Below are positions 12,405-42,903 of a stretch of DNA of 64,000 nucleotides, piece by piece. The notes beneath the pieces are model-generated. The model saw only the letters and a list, made by a program, of their open reading frames with translations. It did not search any database and had not been told where the DNA came from. Numbering within the stretch: position 1 is the first letter of the stretch; the number at the start of each line of letters is the position of its first letter. The position numbers and the translations under genes are program-made. This DNA is from Piscicola geometra (Eukaryota > Annelida > Clitellata > Hirudinida > Piscicolidae), in assembly GCA_943735955.1 (NCBI GenBank), contig OX030959.1:3343772-3407771 (forward strand). Reading direction: 5' to 3'.

Positions 12405-14487
12405 TTGTGTTTATGTGGGTGTTTTTATCAAGCACCTAGTATAGTCGATCTCATAGGTCTTGGACGAGAGAATGAGCTTTGTGTAGTTTGCCATGACCAG
12501 AAAGCTTATATTGAAAGTATCCTCTGTGCGTGTGTGTTTGTGTGTGCGTGTGTGTTTGTGTGTGAGTGTTTGTTTGTGTGTGAGTGTTTGTTTGTGTGTG
12601 TCTGTGTATATTAGTGAGGCAAACAATGAAAGGTAATTGACAAACCATCCATCCTCACAACAGCCTTGTCCTTGTACTGGCATTTCTCGCCTGCTTCATT
12701 GATGTAAAAAAACCTTTGAAAATGTTTTTTGTTCAATGATGATGATGATGATGATGATGGTGAAGATGATGGTGGTGGTAGTGATAATGATGATGATGAT
12801 GAAAATTACATAACAAATGTAATAGATAAGTGATTTATAACGGGTATTAAACATGAATACTACCATGAAGGTAATGCTGATGATGATGACGCTGCTAGGA
12901 CCGATGATGCTGATGATGATGATGCTGCTGGTGCTGATGATGATGCTAGGGCTGACGAGGATAAAGAAGATGATGAAGGCATAGAATCCTTTGAAATGCT
13001 AGAACTGACTTTTCCTGAAAACAACATCTAATATTCAATACTCAATTTGCAATATAATATATTTTCACAACTACTATCATCATCATCTCCAGTATCATCA
13101 ACATGAACACCTTGACCACCTATAGCTTCAAAAGTGTTTAGAACATTTCATTTTCCTTCATGGATTGCATTGAAAAAGTCGCACTAAAAAATGTTAAAAC
13201 TGAAACTTTTTTTTCTTTTCAAAAATTAAACACTTTAATGTGTTTTTTTAAATAATTTTTTAAATTTTTTATAGAGAAATTTTTATTCTGCTGGATTTTT
13301 CTAGTGCGACATTTTCATTGTAGTGTCTGCCCTCCAGTCCTTACTCGCCCTTGACTTTTTAATGACTTTCCCGTTGGCAGATACACCCTCAACTTTTGTT
13401 ATTTCATTATTTATACTATTATTAATATTATTAGTAATAGTAGTCGTAGCATTATTATTATAATTATTACAATTATTATTATAATTATTACAATTATTAT
13501 TATAATTATTACAATTATTATTATAATTATTACAATTATTATTATTATAATTCATGATGCTTAAAACTTTATCATCATCAGCGTTATTATTATTTTTCTT
13601 CTTATCATTATGGTTGTCCTCATCGTTAGCTTTAAGTTTCCTTCTAGGCTTTTCTTTGACCTGTTGTAAATGATGATAATGATGATGATGATGATGATGA
13701 TGATGGTGAAGATGATCATCATGATGATTATATTTTCATTCAATTTTTCTAACTAAAATATATATATATAAAAATAAACCGAAAGCGAAAATTAGTGAAA
13801 CCTTAGTGAATTTCTGGTTAGAATGCTTTAAAAACTCTTCTGCTGTTGACTGCCAGTCTGCAACATGAGGGTTTAAATAAAGTAAACCAAATTTGTTAAT
13901 GGCTTCAATTAAATAATTGTTATTTCAAATTATTGAAGTAATATTTATCTTTGGTTTGAGTGTTATATAATATAACTAATATCCAAACCTGCATTCTTCA
14001 TCTCATTTTCTAGCTTTGAATCAATTTGCTTGCATATTTTATCTCCTAAAAATTTATTTTTTCTCATTTTGAAACATATTAATACCAAATAGGTTAATAT
14101 ATATTATGGGTTAATATATATTGATCAATTAACTTTGAATTATTATTTATTAAAAATATTGTTAATCTATTTATAAATTATACCAACCAAATCCAATCAA
14201 AATTTTGCACTCTTTTCCAGAAGAGAGAACCAATGGGTATTTTTTCATGCTGTTGATTGCCTAACCATGAATATTAAGCATAATTTCTAATAAACTATTT
14301 TGTTGAAAAATACATTAAACTTGACTTTTGAAGTTTCAAAAAAAATTTTAGCATAGGAAATTGCTGCGTAAAAATATCTTACCTTAGAGTAGTTATAATG
14401 CATTTTCGACTCTCTGCTTTTGGCTTCATCTCTCCATTCCATCAGCCATGAAAGGAACAAACCATTCGTATTTGTATTAGCTGCCAT
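8743..14487 (-). CDS. MUS81: MUS81 structure-specific endonuclease subunit, 16 exons
   Basis: Exons on the minus strand: 14383-14487, 14188-14260, 13989-14045, 13802-13857, 13345-13660, 12864-13014, 12646-12713, 12436-12523, 11169-12302, 10737-10837, 10481-10578, 10271-10384, 9971-10066, 9429-9551, 9050-9153, 8743-8872. All phases join and give about 937 residues; human MUS81 has 551. The N-terminal HhH region has [13 protein letters not shown] and [16 protein letters not shown]. The ERCC4 nuclease core shows VLLIVDVRE (about 677-681), [10 protein letters not shown] (about 704-713) and [12 protein letters not shown], which fits the GDxnERKx3D active site. The C-terminal HhH2 has [15 protein letters not shown] and [19 protein letters not shown]81 pairs with EME1 to cleave branched DNA in the nucleus. 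The extra length is Asn-, Ser-, Thr-, Lys- and Asp-rich linker (exons 5, 6 and 9). The usual winged helix was not recognised. The start ATG at 14485-14487 matches the family, but an in-frame ATG at 14541 is possible. Confidence 0.93.
9580..9660. repeat. Minisatellite, GGGATGGAGRT units, in a MUS81 intron
   Basis: Tandem 12-bp units of GGTGGGATGGA / GATGGGATGGA type fill the intron immediately 5' (on the minus strand) of the exon at 9429-9551. The open frame through it is a repeat artefact. Confidence 0.85.
10161..10270. repeat. Imperfect AC microsatellite that forms a MUS81 splice donor
   Basis: Runs of AC with GC and TA interruptions. On the minus strand the GT donor of the exon ending at 10271 (CTGCAA, then GTGTGTG) is the first unit of this array. 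Confidence 0.9.
10386..10457. repeat. GT microsatellite abutting a MUS81 acceptor
   Basis: Interrupted GT tract. On the minus strand it reads as AC units ending in CACAG directly before the exon that starts at 10384. Confidence 0.9.
10843..10932. repeat. GGT / GGAGCGTGGT tandem tract in a MUS81 intron
   Basis: Degenerate repeats of GGTGGTGGTGGAGCGT sit just upstream (minus strand) of the exon beginning at 10837. On the minus strand it is a C- and A-rich tract immediately before the acceptor. Confidence 0.8.
11038..11168. repeat. CAT/ATC/ATT trinucleotide tract in a MUS81 intron
   Basis: Imperfect (ATC)n and (ATT)n next to the donor of the 1134-nt MUS81 exon. The poly-His and poly-Ile frames through it are artefacts. 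Confidence 0.85.
12339..12403. repeat. GT microsatellite upstream of the long MUS81 exon
   Basis: About 30 GT units between MUS81 exons 8 and 9. Further GT-rich sequence at 12303-12338 reads on the minus strand into the CACAG acceptor at the edge of exon 9. Confidence 0.9.
12737..12801. repeat. ATG trinucleotide tract in a MUS81 intron
   Basis: Imperfect (GAT)n/(ATG)n tract between the exons at 12646-12713 and 12864-13014. Confidence 0.8.
13168..13320. mobile_element. Candidate MITE (about 150 bp) with inverted ends inside MUS81
   Basis: The left end reads CATTGAAAAAGTCGCACTA. The right end is its near-perfect reverse complement, with TAGTGCGAC at 13302-13310 and a mismatched extension to 13320. 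The 9-bp core GTCGCACTA is exact on both sides and the inverted match extends to about 24 bp with a few differences. The interior is AT-rich with no ORF. It lies in the intron between MUS81 exons 5 and 6. A simple hairpin repeat is the alternative. No clear target duplication was seen. Confidence 0.5.
13442..13552 (-). repeat. Coding 21-bp tandem repeat giving CNNYNNN heptads in MUS81
   Basis: Four to five copies of a 21-nt unit (ATT/ATA-rich on plus) lie wholly inside MUS81 exon 5 in the MUS81 frame and encode repeated Cys-Asn-Asn-Tyr-Asn-Asn-Asn. The surrounding exon has a strong donor (GCGA, then GTAAGG) and fits the phase of its neighbours. Confidence 0.75.
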
Positions 14488-14747
14488 TTGAGTTTTGGAT
14501 GAAATGAAATAATTATTGATAATTTTATAGTTAATTTTCAAAAATAATATTTAAACACTTTGAAATTGAAAGTATTGGTCTAAGTTAACTTTTAAATTGA
14601 GTTAAAATTAAATATGGTCAGCTTAATATTTTCATTGAAATAAATGAATAAAAAATTTCATACATATCAATTAAAAACATGACTTAAAATTTATTTTCCT
14701 TCTTTTACGAGGTTCGGTAATGATACATTTATATACTATTTATATAT

Positions 14748-15540
14748 ACATTAGTAGTAGTAGTAGTAGTCTTTATAGTGCCTTTGTCTCGACACTTCAA
14801 ATCTTTTTCTTCATCTCCCCCTTTCTCTCCTCTCCCTCTGTCTCCAGATTGCTCCTACACTTCTCAGCACCACTTCTTCCATCCTCCGATCCTCTTCCGG
14901 GTAACCAAGGACCCCTTCCATCGGGTCCTGTTTTCCACGCTCCCTTCTCCAAACCGTCAGCCATTCTTCTCTCCACTCTTCATACAACCCACACTCTAGC
15001 AAAACTTGCCTCTCATTCTCTTCCTCCCCACAAACACACTTCCTATCCTCCTTCTCATACTTCCAGCGCACAATTTCATTATTCCTTACCGTCAAGCTAT
15101 CCCCCCTACACATCATCCTAACTTTCGCTCCATCTGAACCATCTACATATTTTTCCAACTTCCTGCTTTCTGACTTCTCCTCACGGTATCTTCTCAATCT
15201 TTCACTTTCCCGTATCTTATTCCCCCATTCCTCTCTTCCCTTTTCTTGGATCCTCTTCACCAGCTCCCTTTCCCCCATCCCTCCGACCTCTCTTTCTGAA
15301 ACGCCCATCATAAACACTCTTGCTCGTGCGCCTTTTCCTCCACGTACCATTCTGCTCATAACCTCCACATCCTATTTTTTTCCTTAGTTGGCTACACCTC
15401 TCCACCATTTAGATTTCTTACCTATCTCCTCTACACATGCTCTACCCACTCTTCCTACTATATCTTTCCCCTCTAATGTCCTAATCACAAAGTCTGTCAT
15501 GACCTTAGCCTCTCTTTCCCAGAATGTTCTTCATTGGATA
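14748..15540 (-). mobile_element. 5'-truncated non-LTR retrotransposon fragment with ACT-repeat tail
   Basis: On the minus strand a decayed reading frame (a stop and at least one frameshift near 15365-15410) encodes a basic segment with VCGEEENERQVLLECGLY. This matches the C-terminal zinc-knuckle pattern of LINE reverse-transcriptase proteins (CxCG followed by LLEC and a nearby aromatic residue). The frame is continuous for 185 codons at 14811-15368, and related frames continue to about 15535. The element ends at 14752-14772 in a short ACT repeat, as expected for a LINE 3' end. It lies between the divergent MUS81 and AF10 genes. The clade is not assigned. Confidence 0.7.
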
Positions 15541-15691
15541 CATGGATAATTGAAATAAGATACTTGAAATGTTTTTTCAATTTTTATAGTGTTTCGAACT
15601 AGATAGTGATGAAAAAACTCGAATAATGATGTTGGTAAAAAAGTTAGAAATGGTGATCAGGGCGAATCAAGCGCTCTTGAATTTGAATAAA

Positions 15692-15737
15692 AAGCGCTAT
15701 AGAAATCTATTTGATTGATTTGATTGATTGACTGAAG
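15692..15737. repeat. Retroposon-like tail: GCGCTATA plus TTGATT repeats
   Basis: GCGCTATAGAAATC at 15694-15707 is followed by TTGATTGATT repeats. The same GCGCTATA-plus-simple-repeat arrangement occurs near 33.7, 59.4 and 60.4 kb. The remainder of 14488-16131 outside the LINE fragment and this tail shows no gene. Confidence 0.5.
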
Positions 15738-16131
15738 GGTCATGTGGAATAAAACTCGTTCTGATTGATAGAACCTTTCCAGAATGTTTATTAGTTTATT
15801 GCTCGTGATAAATTTATTTGATAGAAATGTAAGTTTGGGTTTTAAATGCTGATTGTGTTTCATTCTATAACGAGACCTTTTCCTTTGAACCTAAACCCGA
15901 CTTTTTCACATTTTAAATTTTGAACTAGATTTCATATATTTTCATGTTCAAAACGATATGACATTTATTAAACAATGTCAGACCCATTTTTACAAGTGTA
16001 ACGCTGCAAAAATTAATTTAAAATCTTGGTGTTGTTTGTAAGTTAAATTTCGAGTTTAAATGTGGATGCGATATTTTAAATTGAATAACGATTTTAGATG
16101 TCATGTCGCATTGATATAGTGGGTAGAAAAA

Positions 16132-27503
<11,372 letters not shown>

Positions 27504-27507
27504 CTAT

Positions 27508-27801
<294 letters not shown>

Positions 27802-27803
27802 CT

Positions 27804-30707
27804 AAATTTTAACAATTGCAGAACATTATTTAATGTTTTATATTTTGAGGAAAGTTTATTTTTTTGCTTATTGTGTGTTTAATGTAAATTATAATTTTAA
27901 ATAATAAATATTCTTCGAATTTTAGGAATTTATTTTTAGCTTTTTTAGCATCTTTTTCAAAGTCCTTTGAATGCTTGAGACGTTCATTGTTGTGTTTTAT
28001 AAAATAATGATGATGACGATGGTGATGACGGCGATGATGATGATGATGCTGATGACGATGATTAATTTTTTGTTTCAGTGGTGATAAATTGTACATTGTT
28101 TAGGCTTTTGCAACAAGGTAGAATCACGTTTCGATTTCAAGTCATTTGATCGCCACTAACGCAGACGATAGTCTTGATGATGACCGTGTCATCATCATCG
28201 TCATCATTGCCTTTTCATTAATGCAATCCTAGTATTTTTTTATTCTCTATGAAATCCGTCGTTATTTGGTATAAATTATTTATTTTATAAGGAATAGATT
28301 CCTATTATCGTCATCGTCATCACAAGTATCTCTTGTTTTCATCACTTCCGAGACTCTTGTCGAATTCATTTGCGGCTTGCTTACATTCTACACCAATGGA
28401 GAATGTTGATCATTTAAATATTCGAAGATAAGCCAATTGTGTCTGAAAGTAACCACAACAACATTTAACACAACATTTCATACACAACACTTGGCAACAC
28501 TCTACAACATTTTATATGCCACACAACATTTCCACGCATCTCAGGAACACATGTGAAGTGCTTTTCAACGGAATGTAGAATGACTAGGTAAGTTTTTATA
28601 TTTTACTTTTGTGAATGGCTTTTATGGGAGTTTTTTTATGCACGGTTCTTAGTTTTATATATTTTTACTTTTTTTATCAAAGATACAATTTTTATTTATT
28701 TCAAAGCTTTTCAATATTTTTTTCAAATAGATCCATCTAATTTCGACAGACTATTTCACATAAAGTCTAGCGCATAAATTTGTTTAAATTATTTTTTATT
28801 TCCAAACTTTTAGATTTATGGATTAATCATTATTAGTATTTATACGATATTTTGGCTTATTATAATACTGTTTTGGGGTAGCTTACGCCCTAGGTCCTTT
28901 AGTGATGACGTTGATGCTGATGATTGTGATGATGACTTAAAAATAGGTATGATGAAGATAATGCTTTTGAGTGATACGAATGAGCTATGAATCAGCATTT
29001 GGCGATATGAATATATTTAATATAAATAATTTATTTATATAACATTAAAAATATTTTTTTCACGAAAAAACTTAAAAGCATATTTTGTTAGAATTTTGCA
29101 TTTACATTTTCGAAGTTGGGTGTTTTTCTTTACCGTTTGAATAATGCACTTTAAAATTCTGATTCGATATGAAATTTTGAATGGTGTCATTAATGTGTAA
29201 ATTTTTTGCTTTTTAATTTAAAAGATTTCATTTCAAGAGAATTGTTGGATTTTTGTTTAAAATCCGTTCTTTGTTGTTCGAATATATTCTGGGCAATGTG
29301 CAGTTTATGGTCGTTCAGTAAAGGGCATTATTGATAATTTCAACAATTAGATAAATTATAATTAAGCTATATTAATCCATTAATAATCTAAAATATTTGT
29401 ATATATCTCTCAAATGTCGCTGTTTCTTCAATGTTGTGTACTTGCTGTATCACTGTATTATTAACTTAGCGCCAGGGGCGCTTTTATTGTAAGTTGTCAA
29501 TCATTCAGGGAATGTAGACTCTTCATAGCAGACTGACGATTGCATGTTATCAATTCAATGTGATCACTAATTTGTTGCAACTTGTTGCTAAGCATCGTTA
29601 CTATCACTTCCACCTTGATCATCATCTTTCTCACCATCCTCATCACCTTCGCAAACACACTCATTCTTGTTATTCGTTCCTTCTTTCCTTGTAGTTGTTT
29701 GTCACGGCAAGTAGTTGATTCTGTACGTAGATTTGTAATTGCATGGATTTTGTGAGTAGCGAAATTCTTTAATTATTAATTATTTCATTCTACATTGATC
29801 TTTGACCCTTTCCAATCTCTCCCTCCTTCCTTCCACCCTTCTTTGTAATGGTAATGTCTTTAATCTTGTAAGACTCCAATCAACGTCAATGTGCTGTCGT
29901 AATGATTTGTCTGAAAAATTGGATTTGTTATGGTTACTCTTTATTGAATTTGTCAATAAATCAAATAGTTTTATTCCAGTTTTCACAAGTTTATAGCTTT
30001 ATAATTTGGACCGTTTTTTTTCGGAACCAAATGGTGTGGGTAAGTGTTCAGAATAAAATTGAGTTTCCAATTATGTAATATTTGAGAAAAAATATTTATT
30101 ATTTAGAATAATTTGGAGTTATTTCACATTATTTCAACCTGGAAGATAACTTTATTCTTCCACTCTTAAACTATCTCCAGTATGGTTTGGGATCTAGTGG
30201 CTCGATAACTCCATTTTATTTGTTTCTATTAAAGGATTTTTTTGGAGAATACGATAATGTTAGATGTTTAAAAAAGCTCTAATCTCAAGTGATTTTTTTA
30301 CAATTAAATTTAGTCAAAGTTTAGCTATTAGAGAAGCCATTTACTATTAAGAACTATTTAAATATTCTCTGTGATTAAATGGTTAGATGGGTTTTCTCTT
30401 TAAATCATATTATTACTATTTTGAAAACTTTTCAGTTACTTAATTTATAAACTTTAGTTATATTTTATGTTTCTTTTTTTTAGTTGCAGATTCATGATTG
30501 AAATGTAAGACAATTTATTTTGTTAAAATTAAATTAACAGTTAAAATTTAACTGTTAAATACTTACTACTTTTTTCATTAATAAAATTAAAATTCATAAA
30601 TAATTTAAATTCTTAATTAATAAGAGTGCAAACTGCAATTCACAATGCAAATAATAAAATTTACTAGTTTAAATTATAAGTTATATTCTAAATTTTATAA
30701 TGGCCAG
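27804..30707. other. Intergenic interval between AF10 and VPS26
   Basis: AT-rich with scattered ATG/CAT tracts (28008-28060 and 28185-28205) and a small hairpin AGCGCCAGGGGCGCT near 29469. No recognisable coding exon was found. A possible VPS26 first exon, an ATG with a strong donor (GGTGTGG, then GTAAGTG), lies near 30030-30040 but is unproven. Confidence 0.5.
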
Positions 30708-33700
30708 AGCTTTTTTGGGTTTGGGCAAGGAGTTGACTTGGAAGTTGTGCTTGATGGTTCTGAAACGAGGAAAGTGCAGGAGGTGAAGTTGGAAGATGGT
30801 CGCAAGGAACTGCATGCTCTCTACCTAGATGGAGAAACTGTATCAGGCAAGGTATGAAATTTTTTACAAATATATTCTCTATAAAGTTTGAAAATGCCAA
30901 ATCAAATATCAAAACATTGTTTAAAATATTTGTGATCAATTTTTTAAACTCCCAGGTGAATATAATTCTCAAAAAACCTGGAAGCAAAGTTGAACACTTT
31001 GGCATAAAAATTGAATTCATTGGACAAATAGGTTAAAAGTTTATGTGTAAATTTACAAACTATACAATTATAAAAAACTTAACAATACATATATGTTTTA
31101 TTTCAAATCATATTCACAAAACATGAACCCAAAAAAGAATTTAAACATTAATGATCAAAATAAAAATAAATAACCATCTTCATCCTGGCAGACATGTTCT
31201 ACGATAGAGGCACTAGGTACGACTTCACATCCATCGTCAGGGAGCTTGCAAGACCTGGTTCGTGTGCTGATGATGATGATGACGATAGTCATGATAGAAT
31301 AATAAAAGTTAATTTATTAATTATTTGAGACTTGATTAACAAATAGAATATTCATCACACTTCTAACATTGTCTCGTTATAATTATAATATAAAGATTTC
31401 TTAATCAATAGTTTCGAATTATTAAATTCGTATTCAATCGAAAAAATCCGCCGCATCGAATGCGTATAATGGTCACGGGATATTCAGTTAAGAATTTATT
31501 TATTCAGCCCAAACATTTGAGTTATTTCCAAAAAGTTGATGTTAGAAGTGAACAAAAAATCATTTTTTAAATATTTGTTTACAAAAATTATTTATACACT
31601 TTGCAATTTGATCCGTATTCGACCGAATATTCGCATTCAGTCGATTTTTAATTCAGCTCCAGATAATATACCATATATAAACTAAATAAAATTTTATAAT
31701 TGTTATAAGTATATTAAAATGAAGTGTTTAATTGTCTGGTGAGATAGGATTTGACTTGATTATGAATTAATCAAATCAAATCACATGGACGCAGGTGAGT
31801 TGAGTCAGACGACGACTTACAACTTCGAGTTCAACCAGGTGGAAAAGCCTTACGAATCCTACATCGGAACCAATGTCCGACTCAGGTAGGTAAAGGAAGT
31901 GGGGGGGGGAAATCATCATCGTCACTTTCATCATCATCATTATCATCACCGTCATTACCATCACCACAATCATCATCATAATGATCCTCGTCATCATTCT
32001 TTTTTATATTCTACATTCCTTGAATCAACCACCTATCACCATCCATCTCGCACCACCACAGGTACATAGTGAGATTAACAATGGTTAGACGCATCACAGA
32101 CTTGGTAAAAGAGGTCGATCTAGCCGTACAGGCGCTCTCCCACTACCCTGAACAGGCGTGCATATTCTATACGGACCATATTTTTTACGGAACTTTTTAT
32201 AATTTTTCGTGAAATTCGTAACAATTATTGAAAAAAACATATTTATTTCGCCCCTTTTTGTGGGTGTATTAAGTGCTGTTTTTAAATCAAATTTACAAGT
32301 ATATATAAAAAAATAAATCCGTTTTGAGTTAAGACCGTTGTGTCTATATGTCGGGGCATAAAGTGTTAACCCTCCCCCCCCCCTGGACAGACATCATCAT
32401 TCAAGATGGAAGTTGGCATCGAGGACTGCCTACACATCGAGTTTGAGTACAATAAGTCCAGGTTGGTTGCATGGTAATGATGGTGATGGTTGTGTTGGTG
32501 GTGATAAAGATGATGATGACGATAGGGTGGTAATAAAGATGATGATGATGAAGGGATGGTAATAAAGATGATGATGATGATGGGATGGTAATAATGATGA
32601 TTACTGTGGAGCGATGATAATGATGAGTTTAGAGACGATGATGATTAAATAGTGATAACAAAATGCCACATCATCTTGATTATGATGTTTTCCATATCAT
32701 CTTGATAATGATGTTTTCCATATCATCTTGGTAATGATTTTCTCCACATCTTCTTGATAATGATGATGTCTGCAGGTACGATCTTCGCGACGTAATCGTA
32801 GGCAAGATCTACTTCCTGCTGGTTCGCATCAAGATTCAACACATGGAGATCCAGATCATTAAGAGGGAGACCACTGGATCAGGTGGTAGATGTGGTAGGG
32901 GTGATAGTGGTTGTGCTGGCGAGAGGGGGGGTTTTGTGGTTGGGATGCTGGTGATGGTTGTTGAAGGTGGTACAACCCGTGGTTGTTGTGGTGTTAGTGT
33001 TGGTGCTGATGGTTATTGTGGTGGTAACAGTTGAGGTAGTAATTGAAGTTAGGGTTGAAGTAACAGCATTCTCCACCACAGGCTCCAACATGTTCAGCGA
33101 AAACGACACCATCGCCAAGTACGAAATCATGGACGGAGCTCCTGTCAGAGGTGTGCCATCATCGTCATCATCATCATTATGGTCATTATAAACATCATCA
33201 TCATCATCAAGACTGAGATATAAAAATAAAATTACTCCAGGTGAAAACATACCGATTCGTCTCTTTCTCAACGGCTACGAACTCACACCAACCATGAGAG
33301 ACGTCAACAAAAAGTTCTCCGTCAGGTGTTGATGATGATAATGGTGGTGCGGTGGTGGTCATGATGATGATGATAGTGATGATTGTGATCGTGATGATGA
33401 TGGTGATAATGATGATGAAAAGGAGGATGGTGGTGATGATGATAGTGGTGGTCATGATGATGATGGTGGAAAATAACTGGACACAGATATTATTTGAACC
33501 TGGTGCTGGTAGATGAGGAGGATAGGAGGTACTTCAAGCAACAGGTGACTTTTAGCATATACCTCATTGTTCTTTCTCACATTTAGTTTGTCTATACAAT
33601 CACGAGCGGTATTTGAATGGTAAACATTTTAGTATATAAGGGCACTATAATCACAATATAATTATTATTATTGTTAATGATAATAATAATAATAATATCC

Positions 33701-34261
33701 TAGCTCATGATGTATAGCGCATACCTACATCTGATTTTCTGGTGTCTGCATCGAGTAGAACTGAAGTAGAGTCGTGAAAGAGTTATAAACATTGCTCTAT
33801 TAAAAGTCGGAATAACTTTTTTCCCACTCACTAGGAGATAACGCTGTTCAGACGGGCTGACAAGTGTTTCAGGAGGGGCGATGGAGTGGCTGCTGCTGCT
33901 GGTGCCGCTGCTGTGGTCGACACCGACTCAAACTGTTCATCTCCTTCCCTCAACACCTGCCAACACCACCATCATCATCACCACCATAACCATGCTCCTG
34001 ATGATGCTAATAATGCTAGTATTTCTAGCTGCTCTAGTAATGCTATAGCCAGTATAGGATGTGCTAATGAGGGTGATAATGATGATGATGATGATAAAAA
34101 TGATGATGGTGTTGATAGTGGTGGAGATGTTGGTGGTAATGATATTGATGTTGAGAAGGGTGTTGAAGAGAGTTGTGATAAGATGGACGAAGTTGCAGGA
34201 GCAACTGAAGAGGTAGAAGTGAGTGAAGTTTCCAAAAAAAATGAAACCCAGGAAAAAGATT

Positions 34262-34269
<8 letters not shown>
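30708..34269 (+). CDS. VPS26: VPS26 retromer subunit, 11 exons, first exon uncertain
   Basis: Exons: 30708-30851, 30956-31031, 31192-31257, 31795-31885, about 32060-32155, 32391-32461, 32776-32882, 33082-33150, 33241-33325, 33487-33544, 33835-34269. The arrestin-fold VPS26 signature is clear: FGFGQGVDLEVVLDG, VEKPYESYIGTNVRLR, KMEVGIEDCLHIEFEYNKS, IVGKIYFLLVRIKIQHME, KYEIMDGAPVRG, TPTMRDVNKKFSVRY and DEEDRRYFKQQEITL. VPS26 is part of the VPS26-VPS29-VPS35 retromer that sorts endosomal cargo. The initiator is not in the first listed exon unless ATG 30645 is read through; a tiny upstream exon is likely. The C-terminal tail after EITLFRRADKCFRR is about 130 residues with His and Asp runs, much longer than in vertebrate VPS26. 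The intron after 32155 appears to be GC-AG. Poly(A) signals lie at 34836 and 35107. Confidence 0.93.
32505..32610. repeat. AAAGATGATGATG-type tandem repeats in a VPS26 intron
   Basis: Three loose copies of a unit with GGGATGGTAATAAAGATGATG. Confidence 0.7.
32665..32772. repeat. 27-bp tandem repeat next to a VPS26 acceptor
   Basis: Four diverging copies of a unit containing CATCTTGATAATGATG and TTTTCCATAT run up to the acceptor (TCTGCAG) at 32775. Confidence 0.85.
33640..33722 (-). repeat. Retroposon-like tail with ATT repeats, VPS26 intron
   Basis: On the minus strand GCGCTATACATCATGAGC is followed after about 12 bp by (ATT)n and related units. Only the GCGCTATA core and the simple-repeat tail are shared with the other copies. 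Confidence 0.4.

Positions 34270-42903
<8,634 letters not shown>

Noticed and set aside
12840..13031. Plus-strand acidic frame ([17 protein letters not shown]...) resembling an exon
   Set aside because: It is antisense to MUS81 exon 6, whose Ser-rich frame has a good acceptor and donor and fits both neighbouring phases. The plus frame has no usable start or splice context.
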